Assembly: GCF_000191065.1 (NCBI RefSeq)
Contig: NZ_GL872283.1
Span: forward strand, 124,001-188,000
DNA length: 64,000 nucleotides
Source of the DNA: Prevotella multiformis DSM 16608
Lineage (GTDB): Bacteria > Bacteroidota > Bacteroidia > Bacteroidales > Bacteroidaceae
Direction: 5' to 3'
The translations under genes and the position numbers were made by a program. A model generated the notes under the pieces. It ran no database searches and was not told the DNA's origin. It saw only the letters and a list, made by a program, of their open reading frames with translations. Of this stretch, positions 34,913-44,427 are shown one piece after another. Each line of letters begins with the position of its first letter. The stretch's first letter is position 1.

Positions 34913-37675
34913 ATGGCAAAACTCTTCCTTCTCGATGCATATGCGCTCATCTACCGTTCGTACTATGCATTCCTCAAAAGCCCCCGCATCAATTCCAAAG
35001 GACTGAACACATCAGCCGTCATGGGCTTTTGCAACACATTGAACGAAGTGCTGACCAAAGAGAAACCTACCCACATCGGCGTAGCTTTCGACCATGGAAA
35101 GACCTTCCGCCACGAAGCGTTCCCGGACTACAAAGCACAACGCGAGGAGACGCCGGAAGACATCAGACAGTCAGTTCCCATCATCAAGCAGATTCTCGAA
35201 GCCATGCACATCCCTATCCTGCAGGCAGACGGTTTCGAGGCAGACGATGTCATCGGCACGGTAGCCACCCGGTTCGGTGCCGATGGAATCGATACTTTTA
35301 TGCTCACCCCCGACAAAGACTACGGCCAGCTGATCAGGCCGAATGTCCATATGTACCGCCCCCGGCATGGCGGCGGCTACGAGACGCTCGGTGAAAAGGA
35401 GGTGGAAGCGAAATACGGCATATCCACTCCCGCTCAGGTAATCGACCTCCTCGCACTGATGGGCGACTCGGCAGACAATTTCCCGGGCTGTCCCGGTGTC
35501 GGAGAGAAAACAGCTGCTAAACTGATCAATCAGTTCGGTTCCATCGACAATATGCTCCAACATACGGATGAGATCAAAGGGAAACTGAGAGAGAAAGTAG
35601 AACATGCCAAGGACGACATCAGAATGTCGAAATACCTCGCTACGATCCGCACGGATGTCCCGATAAAAATTGAACTGGAGGAACTCAAAGTCGAGAAGGC
35701 AGACGAGAACAGATTGCGGGAACTGTTTGAGGAATTAGAATTCAAGACGCTCATCAACAAGTTTCTTAACAAAAGTGAAGCAAAGCAAAAAAACACAGAA
35801 AAACAGTTGGATCTCTTTGCGGAAAATACGTCCGGCAGGGCAGAAACACCGGAAAAAGCGAATTACAAGACACTTAAAACGACACCGCACGAATACAAAC
35901 TCATTGGTAATGAGGATGAAATGCAACGGATATGTGACTTTTTCATGACAAAAGGTTTTGTCAGTTTAGACACAGAGACCACTTCTACAGATGCGATCAG
36001 CGCAGAACTGGTGGGTCTGAGCTTCTCCGTAGAAGAGAACAGGGCATTTTACGTCGCCATCCCCGCCGACCGTCAGGAAGCCACAAGAATCGTCGGAATC
36101 TTCAAACCGCTATATGAGAACGAACAGATATTGAAGATCGGACAGAATATCAAATACGACTACGAAGTACTGAGCCACTATGGCGTAACCTTACAGGGAA
36201 AGATGTTCGACACGATGATCGCCCACTACCTCATCCAGCCGGAACTCCATCACAACATGGATTATATGGCAGAAACGCTGCTCGGCTACCGAACCATCCA
36301 CATCGAGGAACTTCTCGGTCCTAAAGGGAAGAAACAGAGGAATATGCGCGACCTCTCCCCTACCGACATATATGAATATGCAGCAGAGGATGCCGACATC
36401 ACCCTGCGCCTGAAGCACGTACTGGAACCGCATCTGAAAGAACTGGGCTTGGAAGAACTCTTCTGGAACATCGAGATGCCACTCGTCCGGGTACTTGCCG
36501 ACATGGAACTGAACGGTGTCTGCCTGGATACAGAAGCCCTGCAGGAAACGTCAAGAATATTCACCGACCGCATGAAGCAGTATGAACAGGAAATATACAA
36601 GGAAGCCGGTGAGACATTCAACATCGGAAGTCCGAAACAAGTAGGCGACATCCTCTTCGGCAAGCTGCAGATCATGGACAAACCCAAGAAGACCAAGACC
36701 GGCCAATACGTCACGAGTGAAGAAGTCCTGCAAAGCCTTGAAGCCAAGCATCCTGTCGTACGTAACATCCTCAATTACAGAGGGATGAAAAAGCTGCTCA
36801 GCACCTATATCGATGCACTCCCGAAGCTGATCAACCCACGCACAGGGCATATTCACACATCGTTCAATCAGGCGCAGACTTCAACCGGCCGTCTCTCCTC
36901 AAGCGACCCTAACCTGCAGAACATCCCTGTGCGCACCGATGACGGCAAGGAGATACGCAAGTGCTTCATACCGGAAGACGGCTGTCTGTTCTTTTCAGCA
37001 GACTACAGTCAGATAGAGCTGCGCATCATGGCACATCTGTCAGGCGACGAGAACATGATGGAAGCATTCCGCGAAGGACACGACATCCACCGTGCAACAG
37101 CGGCGAAGATATGGCACGAAGACATCGAAAAGGTGACGGATGCCCAGCGGAAAAAGGCCAAACAGGCCAATTTCGGCATCATATACGGCATTACGACCTA
37201 TGGTCTTGCACAGCGCATGGGCATCCCGAACAGCGAGGCGAGAGAGCTGATACAGGACTATTTCCACACTTTCCCGAAGGTGAAAGCCTACATGGAACAG
37301 GCGAAAGAGACGGCAAGAGCCAAAGGATATGCCGAGACCCTCTTCCATCGCCGGCGTTACCTGCCCGATATCAACAGCCGCAACGCCACCGTACGCGGCT
37401 TCGCAGAGCGCAATGCCATCAATGCGCCGATACAGGGGACAGAGGCCGACATCATCAAAGTGGCGATGGTTCGTATCTGGAAACGGTTCAAGGAGGAAGG
37501 CATCCGCTCGAAAATGATTCTGCAGGTACACGACGAGCTTAACTTCTCGGTCTACCCGGAAGAGCGGGAACAGGTGGAACGGATTGTCATCGAGGAAATG
37601 CAGCACGCCTGCCAACTGAACGTTCCGCTGACAGCCGATGCCGGATGGGGCAGCAATTGGCTGGAGGCACATTAA
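34913..37675 (+). CDS. polA: DNA polymerase I
   Basis: 920 residues, all three domains present. The 5'-3' exonuclease is ~1-290 (FEADDVIGT, GDSADNFPGCPGVGEKTA). The 3'-5' proofreading domain keeps its acidic residues (LDTETTSTD, NIKYDYEVL, AAEDADITL), so proofreading is probably active. The polymerase domain has FSADYSQIELRIMAHLSGD (motif A), KQANFGIIYGITTYGLAQ (motif B) and LQVHDELNFS (motif C). It fills repair gaps and removes RNA primers. Confidence 0.98.
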   Translation: MAKLFLLDAYALIYRSYYAFLKSPRINSKGLNTSAVMGFCNTLNEVLTKEKPTHIGVAFDHGKTFRHEAFPDYKAQREETPEDIRQSVPIIKQILEAMHIPILQADGFEADDVIGTVATRFGADGIDTFMLTPDKDYGQLIRPNVHMYRPRHGGGYETLGEKEVEAKYGISTPAQVIDLLALMGDSADNFPGCPGVGEKTAAKLINQFGSIDNMLQHTDEIKGKLREKVEHAKDDIRMSKYLATIRTDVPIKIELEELKVEKADENRLRELFEELEFKTLINKFLNKSEAKQKNTEKQLDLFAENTSGRAETPEKANYKTLKTTPHEYKLIGNEDEMQRICDFFMTKGFVSLDTETTSTDAISAELVGLSFSVEENRAFYVAIPADRQEATRIVGIFKPLYENEQILKIGQNIKYDYEVLSHYGVTLQGKMFDTMIAHYLIQPELHHNMDYMAETLLGYRTIHIEELLGPKGKKQRNMRDLSPTDIYEYAAEDADITLRLKHVLEPHLKELGLEELFWNIEMPLVRVLADMELNGVCLDTEALQETSRIFTDRMKQYEQEIYKEAGETFNIGSPKQVGDILFGKLQIMDKPKKTKTGQYVTSEEVLQSLEAKHPVVRNILNYRGMKKLLSTYIDALPKLINPRTGHIHTSFNQAQTSTGRLSSSDPNLQNIPVRTDDGKEIRKCFIPEDGCLFFSADYSQIELRIMAHLSGDENMMEAFREGHDIHRATAAKIWHEDIEKVTDAQRKKAKQANFGIIYGITTYGLAQRMGIPNSEARELIQDYFHTFPKVKAYMEQAKETARAKGYAETLFHRRRYLPDINSRNATVRGFAERNAINAPIQGTEADIIKVAMVRIWKRFKEEGIRSKMILQVHDELNFSVYPEEREQVERIVIEEMQHACQLNVPLTADAGWGSNWLEAH

Positions 37676-37780
37676 ACTGCTTACAGCATCGGAAAAGCCT
37701 CCATCAAAACTTCGGAAAAGACCGGACCGACGAAGCCCGGAGGCCTTTGCAAGGAACATGAAAAGAATTGGAGGTATCTC

Positions 37781-37825
37781 ATTTATAATCTACAATAAAA
37801 CTATTTATAGACTATAAATAGAAAA
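37781..37825. repeat. AT-rich ATAGACTATA motif, copy 3
   Basis: ATAATCTACAATAAAA is followed by CTATTTATAGACTATAAATAG, an almost perfect palindrome centred on the GAC. Confidence 0.5.
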
Positions 37826-38119
37826 CAAATATCAGAAATCCGGCTGCCTCATCGCAAAAGAAAGGGCAGAATCCTGTAACGGAAACAGGTTGTTATTTTC
37901 AAAGACACCGGCTCTTTCAAGCCCTCGAATCCCTTCGCCTGCCGACAAGACCTCCGCTATTCGGACAGACGAAGGGAGTATCTTTCCAACCTTAATTCCG
38001 CCAACAAAGACAGCGACAAGAATTGCTGTCCGGTAAACATTTACTGTACAGATCTGACACCCGCCTCCTGCTTGTATGTATCATGTTGACAAGAACGGAC
38101 CGGGCCACCGTCTCCCGCC

Positions 38120-38265
38120 GGCGTGCCGATGCCCGTCACCAATGGTGCCAGAGGTGAACACCAACCGTGTCGGGCGTTCGCACGCATACAATATGCCGTC
38201 GGAATGAGAGCGACCTGTCGTGAAAGAAGCGTTTTTCTACCAAAGGCCAGCCTAAGCCGGCAGAC
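38120..38265. repeat. GC-rich intergenic repeat, type 2, copy 2
   Basis: Related to 4621-4775 (GGCGTGCCGATGCCCGTCACC, AGGTGAACACCA, GTCGGGCGTTCGCACGC) and, more weakly, to 57640-57735. No conserved frame. Confidence 0.55.
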
Positions 38266-38650
38266 GAAATAAGAGACTGCCATTCCCCAAAACAATGACG
38301 AATGGCCTGTTAATTGGAATTTACGCATGGAGAGCAATGACGGCGAAGGTTTACCGGACAGCAGTCATAGAAACATATCTCGTACCATGACTATCCGCTG
38401 TCCCCCACTACGCAAACAACAGGAACGCATCCAGTAAAGGGATGGTACGAAGTCTGCGACAGGCGATAAAACAAACTAACAAATATATTAAAATAATCTA
38501 TTTTACAAAGCACCCTCTGTTGTTCCTATATCATTCCCATGAATGATCAGGCAGACTTCATCTCGGAAAGCCACCAGCAAGATCCCGCTTTCTGCCTTGT
38601 TTCCAGTTTATAAATCCAACAGAAACGAAGCGGTTTACGGAAACTTTTTG

Positions 38651-38658
38651 TAAATTTG
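38651..38658 (+). promoter_or_regulatory. leuS promoter -7 box
   Basis: TAAATTTG followed by C, 26 bases before the leuS ATG. The -33 box is poor. Confidence 0.55.
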
Positions 38659-38684
38659 CACATCAGTTATAATAAGAAACGAGA

Positions 38685-41606
38685 ATGGAATACAACTTCA
38701 GAGACATCGAGAAGAAATGGCAGCGGAAGTGGGTTGAGGACAAGACCTACAGAGTTGTTGAAGACGAGAACAAGCAGAAGTTCTACGTGCTCAACATGTT
38801 CCCCTACCCTTCGGGAGCAGGGCTGCACGTCGGACACCCGCTGGGATATATTGCAAGCGACATCTATGCCCGCTACAAGCGGCTCAAAGGCTTCAACGTC
38901 CTGAACCCTATGGGGTATGATGCCTATGGACTCCCGGCCGAGCAGTATGCCATCCAGACGGGACAGCACCCTGAAGTTACCACCCAGAAAAACATCGCCC
39001 GATACCGGGAGCAGCTGGACAAGATCGGCTTCTCGTTCGACTGGGACCGAGAGGTACGGACGTGCGACCCGCATTATTACCACTGGACGCAGTGGGCTTT
39101 CGAGCGGATGTTCAATTCCTATTATGACTACACACGGCAGAAAGCGCTGCCCATCACAGAACTGATCCGCCACTTCGAGGAAGAAGGGACACTCGAACTC
39201 CATGCAGCACAGAGCGAAGAGCTGATGTTCTCGGCCAACGACTGGAAGAGCATGGACGAGCAGGAGCAGCAGAAGACGCTGATGAACTACCGCATCGCCT
39301 ATCTGGGCGAGACGATGGTGAACTGGTGTCCGGGGCTCGGCACGGTGCTGGCCAACGACGAGGTGGTCAATGGTGTGAGCGAGCGCGGGGGCTACCCTGT
39401 CGTACAGAAGCTGATGAAGCAGTGGTGTCTCCGTGTATCGGCCTATGCGCAGCGACTGCTGGACGGACTGGAAAAGATCGACTGGTCCGACTCCATCAAG
39501 GAGACACAGAAGAACTGGATAGGACGCTCTGAAGGAACGGAAGTGGAGTTCAAGAGCCTCACCCCCAGGCACGCCTCTCAAGGCAATGGAGACGATATGC
39601 AGGAAGGACATTTCACCATCTTCACAACCCGCGCAGACACCATGTTCGGCGTTTCCTTCATGGTGCTTGCACCGGAATCGGAGCTTGTCAGCGAACTGAC
39701 ATCAGACGAGCAGAAAGCCGAAGTGGAACAGTATCTGGCCTATGTGAAGAAGCGCACGGAGCTGGAACGTATGTCCGACCGCAAGGTGACAGGCGTCTTC
39801 TCGGGTTCTTACGCCATCAACCCGTTCACTGGCGAGCAGATTCCCATCTGGATTTCAGAGTATGTCCTGGCGGGCTACGGCACAGGAGCCATCATGGCCG
39901 TACCGGCCCACGACAGCCGCGACTATGCCTTTGCCAAGCACTTCGACCTGCCGATCATCCCGCTGATCGAGGGTGCTGATGTATCGGAGGAGAGTTTCGA
40001 TGCAAAGGAAGGCATCGTGACCAACTCCCCTGCCCCGGGCAAGGAGAGTCTGGACGGCTTCTCGCTGAACGGACTGACCGTCAAGGAGGCGATAGCCCGT
40101 ACGAAGCAGTTTGTCACCGAGAAAGGCATCGGCCGTGTGAAGATTAACTACCGGCTGCGCGATGCCATCTTCTCCCGCCAGCGTTACTGGGGCGAACCGT
40201 TCCCCGTCTACTACAAGCAGGGAATGCCCTACATGGTGCCCGAGGAGTGCCTGCCGCTGGAGCTGCCGGAGATTGACAAGTACGAGCCTACGGAGACCGG
40301 CGAGCCGCCATTGGGCCGCGCGAAGGTGTGGGCATGGGACGAAGCAGAGCGCAAGGTCGTCGACAAGTCACTGGTTGACGGCAGCACGGTCTTCCCCCTG
40401 GAGCTGAACACGATGCCGGGCTTTGCAGGCAGTTCGGCCTATTATCTCCGTTACATGGATCCGCACAATGACGAGGCACTCGTGGGCGGGAAAGCCGATG
40501 AATACTGGCAGAATGTCGACCTCTATGTCGGCGGTACGGAGCATGCGACCGGTCACCTGATTTACAGCCGGTTCTGGAACAAGTTCCTCTACGACCTCGG
40601 TTGCAGCTGCAAGGAAGAACCCTACGAGAAGCTGGTCAACCAGGGAATGATTCAGGGACGCTCCAACTTCGTCTACCGTGTCAATTCCGACGACCATTCC
40701 AAGGCTCCGGTCTTCGTCAGCCTGGGACAGAAAGACAAGTATGATACCACCCCCATCCACGTCGATGTGAACATCGTCCATGCCGACGTACTGGATATTG
40801 CAGCTTTCAAGGCATGGCGTCCGGAGTACCACAACGCCGAATTCATCTTCGAGGACGGCACCCGTTCAGCAGAATCCACCGCCGACCGCCCCACTCCAGC
40901 TGCCGTCTACAAATGCGGATGGGCTATCGAGAAGATGTCAAAGTCCATGTTCAACGTCGTCAATCCGGACGACATCGTCGAGCAGTACGGTGCCGACACG
41001 CTGCGTCTGTACGAGATGTTCCTCGGTCCTGTAGAGGCAAGCAAGCCCTGGGACACGAACGGCATCGACGGCTGTTTCCGCTTCCTCAAGAAGTTCTGGA
41101 AGCTCTACCAACAGGAACTCGACGGCGGAAAGCCGTCAAAGGAGTCGCTCAAGAGCGTCCACAGGCTCATCAAGAAAGTGACCGGCGACATCGAACAGTT
41201 CTCTTACAACACGGCCATCTCGGCTTTCATGATCTGCGTGAACGAACTCGGACAGCAGAAGTGCGCCAGCCGTGAACTGCTGAAGAAGATGATCGTCCTC
41301 ATCGCACCGTTCGCACCCCACATGGCCGAAGAGCTGTGGGAGCAGCTGGGCGGCGAGACGAAGAGTGTCTGCGATGCCGCATGGCCGGCGTGGGACGAGA
41401 CTTACCTCGTGGAGAACGAGGTGCAGCTTACCGTCTCCTTCAACGGCAAGGCACGCTTCCAGATGACCTTCCCGGCTGATGCCGCACGGGAAGACATCGA
41501 GAAGACGGCTCTGGCCGACGAGCGGAGCCGCCACTACATCGACGGCAAGACCATCGTGAAAGTCATCGTCGTGCCGAAGAAGATCGTCAACATCGTCTGC
41601 AAATAA
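38685..41606 (+). CDS. leuS: Leucyl-tRNA synthetase
   Basis: 973 residues. The HIGH motif reads HVGH in [16 protein letters not shown] (about 44-60) and KMSKS is at 750-754. The editing domain is ~250-430 ([18 protein letters not shown]). It is longer than the ~860-residue E. coli enzyme because of an insertion before KMSKS (from [15 protein letters not shown] to CGWAIE), a Bacteroidetes feature. It attaches leucine to tRNA-Leu in the cytoplasm. The yitT-like gene follows 95 bases later. Confidence 0.98.
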   Translation: MEYNFRDIEKKWQRKWVEDKTYRVVEDENKQKFYVLNMFPYPSGAGLHVGHPLGYIASDIYARYKRLKGFNVLNPMGYDAYGLPAEQYAIQTGQHPEVTTQKNIARYREQLDKIGFSFDWDREVRTCDPHYYHWTQWAFERMFNSYYDYTRQKALPITELIRHFEEEGTLELHAAQSEELMFSANDWKSMDEQEQQKTLMNYRIAYLGETMVNWCPGLGTVLANDEVVNGVSERGGYPVVQKLMKQWCLRVSAYAQRLLDGLEKIDWSDSIKETQKNWIGRSEGTEVEFKSLTPRHASQGNGDDMQEGHFTIFTTRADTMFGVSFMVLAPESELVSELTSDEQKAEVEQYLAYVKKRTELERMSDRKVTGVFSGSYAINPFTGEQIPIWISEYVLAGYGTGAIMAVPAHDSRDYAFAKHFDLPIIPLIEGADVSEESFDAKEGIVTNSPAPGKESLDGFSLNGLTVKEAIARTKQFVTEKGIGRVKINYRLRDAIFSRQRYWGEPFPVYYKQGMPYMVPEECLPLELPEIDKYEPTETGEPPLGRAKVWAWDEAERKVVDKSLVDGSTVFPLELNTMPGFAGSSAYYLRYMDPHNDEALVGGKADEYWQNVDLYVGGTEHATGHLIYSRFWNKFLYDLGCSCKEEPYEKLVNQGMIQGRSNFVYRVNSDDHSKAPVFVSLGQKDKYDTTPIHVDVNIVHADVLDIAAFKAWRPEYHNAEFIFEDGTRSAESTADRPTPAAVYKCGWAIEKMSKSMFNVVNPDDIVEQYGADTLRLYEMFLGPVEASKPWDTNGIDGCFRFLKKFWKLYQQELDGGKPSKESLKSVHRLIKKVTGDIEQFSYNTAISAFMICVNELGQQKCASRELLKKMIVLIAPFAPHMAEELWEQLGGETKSVCDAAWPAWDETYLVENEVQLTVSFNGKARFQMTFPADAAREDIEKTALADERSRHYIDGKTIVKVIVVPKKIVNIVCK

Positions 41607-41701
41607 GTATTCCCGAGAAACAACGGGCGGGCGTATCAAGGTGACAGGAGACAGACCTGCGCTCCCTCTGATACGCCTCCCATTCCCACAAATGAAGACC
41701 T

Positions 41702-42688
41702 ATGACTATTAATCAACAACTCATCCGCTCTGAAGCCAGAGATTATTTCTTTCTGACAATAGGCCTGCTTCTCTATGCAGCAGCCTTCACCGTCTTTCTT
41801 ATGCCTTACGAAATCGTGACCGGCGGAGTGACGGGTATGTCTGCTGTGATCTACTATGCGACAGGCTTCAAGATCCAGAACACCTATATCATCATCAACG
41901 TATCGTTGCTGATCGTCGCTCTGAAGATCCTGGGATTCAAGTTCCTGATGAAGACCATCTATGCCATCTTCGCCCTTTATTTCATGCTGATTTTCGCACA
42001 GGACCTGATGCCCAGGGATGCAAACGGGGACTTTGTGAAGATGCTCGGCGAGGGACAGGACTTCATGTCGCTGATCATCGGCTGCAGCCTTACCGGTACC
42101 GGACTGGCCATCGTCTTCCTCAACAACGGCAGCACGGGCGGTACGGACATCATTGCAGCCTGCGTCAACAAGTACCGGGACATCTCCCTCGGACAGGTTC
42201 TGATGGGAGTCGATGTCCTCATCGTCGGCAGCTGTCTGTTCTTCCCCCAGTTCGGTGACATCATGGAACGGCTGCACAAGATGGTTTTCGGCTACTGTAC
42301 GATGTTCATCGAGTGCTTCATGCTGGACCACGTGATGAATATGCGGCGGGAGTCGGTACAGTTCATGATCTTCTCCTGGAAACACGAGGAGATTGCCAAG
42401 GCCATTGTCGACGAGACGGAACACGCCCTGACCATCCTCGACGGTCACGGCTGGTACACAGGCAATGACATGAAGGTCATCTGCCTGCTGGCAAAACGCA
42501 ACGAGAGCAAGACCATCTTCCGTATCATCAAGATGGTCGACCCGACGGCCTTCGTCAGCCAGAGTTCGGTCATCGGCGTCTATGGCGAGGGCTTCGACCA
42601 GATAAAAATCAAGGCGAAGAAGGAGAAGAGAAAGCAGGAAAAGAAAATGGGCCAGGCCAGGGAAACCGCTGCCGATGAAAAGAAATAG
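41702..42688 (+). CDS. YitT family membrane protein (DUF161/DUF2179)
   Basis: 328 residues. About five to six hydrophobic helices occupy residues 15-215 (LLLYAAAFTVFLMPYEIVTGGVTGMSAVIYY is typical), with FLNNGSTGGTDIIA in the middle. A soluble DUF2179-type domain (~220-300) follows, then a highly charged Lys-rich tail. The function of this family is not established; transport has been suggested. It is codirectional with leuS and 164 bases before rdgB. Confidence 0.85.
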   Translation: MTINQQLIRSEARDYFFLTIGLLLYAAAFTVFLMPYEIVTGGVTGMSAVIYYATGFKIQNTYIIINVSLLIVALKILGFKFLMKTIYAIFALYFMLIFAQDLMPRDANGDFVKMLGEGQDFMSLIIGCSLTGTGLAIVFLNNGSTGGTDIIAACVNKYRDISLGQVLMGVDVLIVGSCLFFPQFGDIMERLHKMVFGYCTMFIECFMLDHVMNMRRESVQFMIFSWKHEEIAKAIVDETEHALTILDGHGWYTGNDMKVICLLAKRNESKTIFRIIKMVDPTAFVSQSSVIGVYGEGFDQIKIKAKKEKRKQEKKMGQARETAADEKK

Positions 42689-42852
42689 AAACGCTGGAGA
42701 AGCCGTGTCCCAAACAGCGTAGCTACAGGGACATAGGATCCGTGTAACCGCCGGCGGCAAGCCTTTGCGGAAACATGGGTTGTGTGTCTCTGTTGTATAG
42801 AACAGGCTCTGTGATGCTCAGGCATGGATTTTTCAGGGCTTAAAAATGCTTC

Positions 42853-43443
42853 ATGAACATGAAAATAGTATTTGCAACAAACAACAGGCACAAACTGGAA
42901 GAGATCAAGGAGATTCTTGGAAAAGACTTCGAGATTGTCTCCCTGGCCGAGATCGGCTGTCATGAGGATATTCCCGAGACAGGACTGACACTGCAGGAGA
43001 ACGCCCGCCAGAAGTCAACCTATGTCGTCGAGCATTACCGGCAGAACTGTTTTGCCGACGACACAGGGCTCGAAGTGGATGCGCTCGGCGGCGAACCCGG
43101 TGTCCGTTCGGCACGCTATGCCGAAGGAACCGACCACGACAGCGAGGCGAATATGCGCAAGCTGCTGTCGAAGATGGCAGGTGTGGAGAACCGGACGGCA
43201 CGTTTCCGCACGGTCATCTCACTGATAATCGACGGAGTGGAACATCAATTCGAAGGGCGTGTTGACGGACGTATTGCAACCGAGAAACACGGCTCGGAAG
43301 GATTCGGGTACGACCCGATCTTCATTCCCGAGGGCTATGACAAGAGTTTTGCCGAGCTTGGAGAAGAGGTGAAGAACAAGATTTCCCACCGGGCAAGAGC
43401 CGTGAAGAAGCTGGCAGAACACCTGAGAAAGATAAAAGGGTAA
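42853..43443 (+). CDS. rdgB: XTP/dITP diphosphatase (RdgB/HAM1)
   Basis: 196 residues. The start [18 protein letters not shown] has the substrate-binding TNN motif; a second ATG at 42859 is also possible. [24 protein letters not shown] carries the catalytic Asp, GFGYDPIF and [10 protein letters not shown] complete the active site. The enzyme hydrolyses inosine and xanthosine triphosphates and so keeps them out of DNA. A purine-rich direct repeat begins at its stop codon. Confidence 0.96.
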   Translation: MNMKIVFATNNRHKLEEIKEILGKDFEIVSLAEIGCHEDIPETGLTLQENARQKSTYVVEHYRQNCFADDTGLEVDALGGEPGVRSARYAEGTDHDSEANMRKLLSKMAGVENRTARFRTVISLIIDGVEHQFEGRVDGRIATEKHGSEGFGYDPIFIPEGYDKSFAELGEEVKNKISHRARAVKKLAEHLRKIKG

Positions 43444-43501
43444 AAAAGTAAAAAGGGAAAACAGGCCCTTTGAAAAGGAAAAGGGTAAAAAAGTAAAAAG
43501 G
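43434..43501. repeat. Purine-rich 23-bp direct repeat
   Basis: AAAAGGGTAAAAAAGTAAA plus AAGG occurs at 43434-43456 and again, identical, at 43479-43501. The first copy overlaps the rdgB stop codon. CCCTTT between them could pair with either AAAGGG. Confidence 0.6.
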
Positions 43502-43539
43502 TAAAAACGCTTCCTTGGAGAAGTGACATAGTAGCTGAT

Positions 43540-44427
43540 ATGTTGTCAATTCTTCTTCCTGTTTACAACTGCAACTGTGCAGCTCTGGTCACAGAGCTGC
43601 AGCGGCAGTGCGTGGAAAGCAGTACCGACTTTGAAATCATCGTGGCTGACGACGGTTCTTCCATTGCAAGCTATATAGAGCACAACCTGCGCATTGAAAG
43701 GCTGGAAGGGGTACGTTACATCACAAGACGGCAGAACGTCGGGCGTTCAGCGATACGCAATTTCCTCGTTTCCCAGGCCCAAGGAGAGTGGCTGCTCTTC
43801 ATTGACGGCGATTTGACATTGGACAATCCACACTTTATCCGACGTTATCTACAGGCAAGAAACAATGATGTTGTTGTAGGCGGAATAAGGATTGGCGGCG
43901 ATCCGGATGTATGGAGAAACAACCTCAGATACCGTTATGAGAAGGCGTATGAACAGAAGAATACGGTGAAGAACAGACAGCAATATGCCACGAAACACTT
44001 CAGTACGGCCAATTTCTTAGCACATAAAAGTGTTATGAGGAACCGCTCTTTTGACGAACGTTTCACCCGATACGGCTATGAAGACGTGCTCTTCGGCAAG
44101 TCACTTGCCGAAGCTCACATCCCCATCACACATATTGACAATCCCATAACATTTGATTTCTTCGATTCAAACAGTACGTTTCTGGAGAAGACAGAGGAGT
44201 CTCTCCGCACACTGTATAACTTCCGCGACCAGCTGAAAGACTATTCCCGACTGCTTGATACGGCCGGCCGCCTTAGGGCATTACACCTGCAAGGCGTGCT
44301 TTCCATGGTTTATTCTCTTGCCGGACAGCCCATAAAGAAGCATCTGCAAGGCAATAATCCGAGCGTTTTCTGGTTTAATGTATATAAACTCCTGTATTAT
44401 TTACATTACGCAAAGAACACGATATGA
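43540..44427 (+). CDS. Glycosyltransferase family 2
   Basis: 295 residues with a GT-A fold: ILLPVYNCN at the start, VADDGSS (nucleotide-binding Asp) near 40, and the DxD-like IDGDLTLDN near 90. The C-terminal part is specific to this subgroup (RYGYEDVLFGKSL holds the probable catalytic acid). It transfers a sugar from a nucleotide donor to an unknown acceptor, probably a surface glycan. Its stop overlaps the porZ start by four bases (ATGA), so the two are translated together. Confidence 0.88.
   Translation: MLSILLPVYNCNCAALVTELQRQCVESSTDFEIIVADDGSSIASYIEHNLRIERLEGVRYITRRQNVGRSAIRNFLVSQAQGEWLLFIDGDLTLDNPHFIRRYLQARNNDVVVGGIRIGGDPDVWRNNLRYRYEKAYEQKNTVKNRQQYATKHFSTANFLAHKSVMRNRSFDERFTRYGYEDVLFGKSLAEAHIPITHIDNPITFDFFDSNSTFLEKTEESLRTLYNFRDQLKDYSRLLDTAGRLRALHLQGVLSMVYSLAGQPIKKHLQGNNPSVFWFNVYKLLYYLHYAKNTI

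Larger units (their letters stand above)
37676..38650. other. Spacer between polA and leuS
   Basis: About 1 kb with no supported gene. It holds the AT-rich motif at 37781-37825 and the GC-rich repeat at 38120-38265. A further ATAATCTATTTTAC near 38490 resembles half of the AT-rich motif. Confidence 0.5.
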
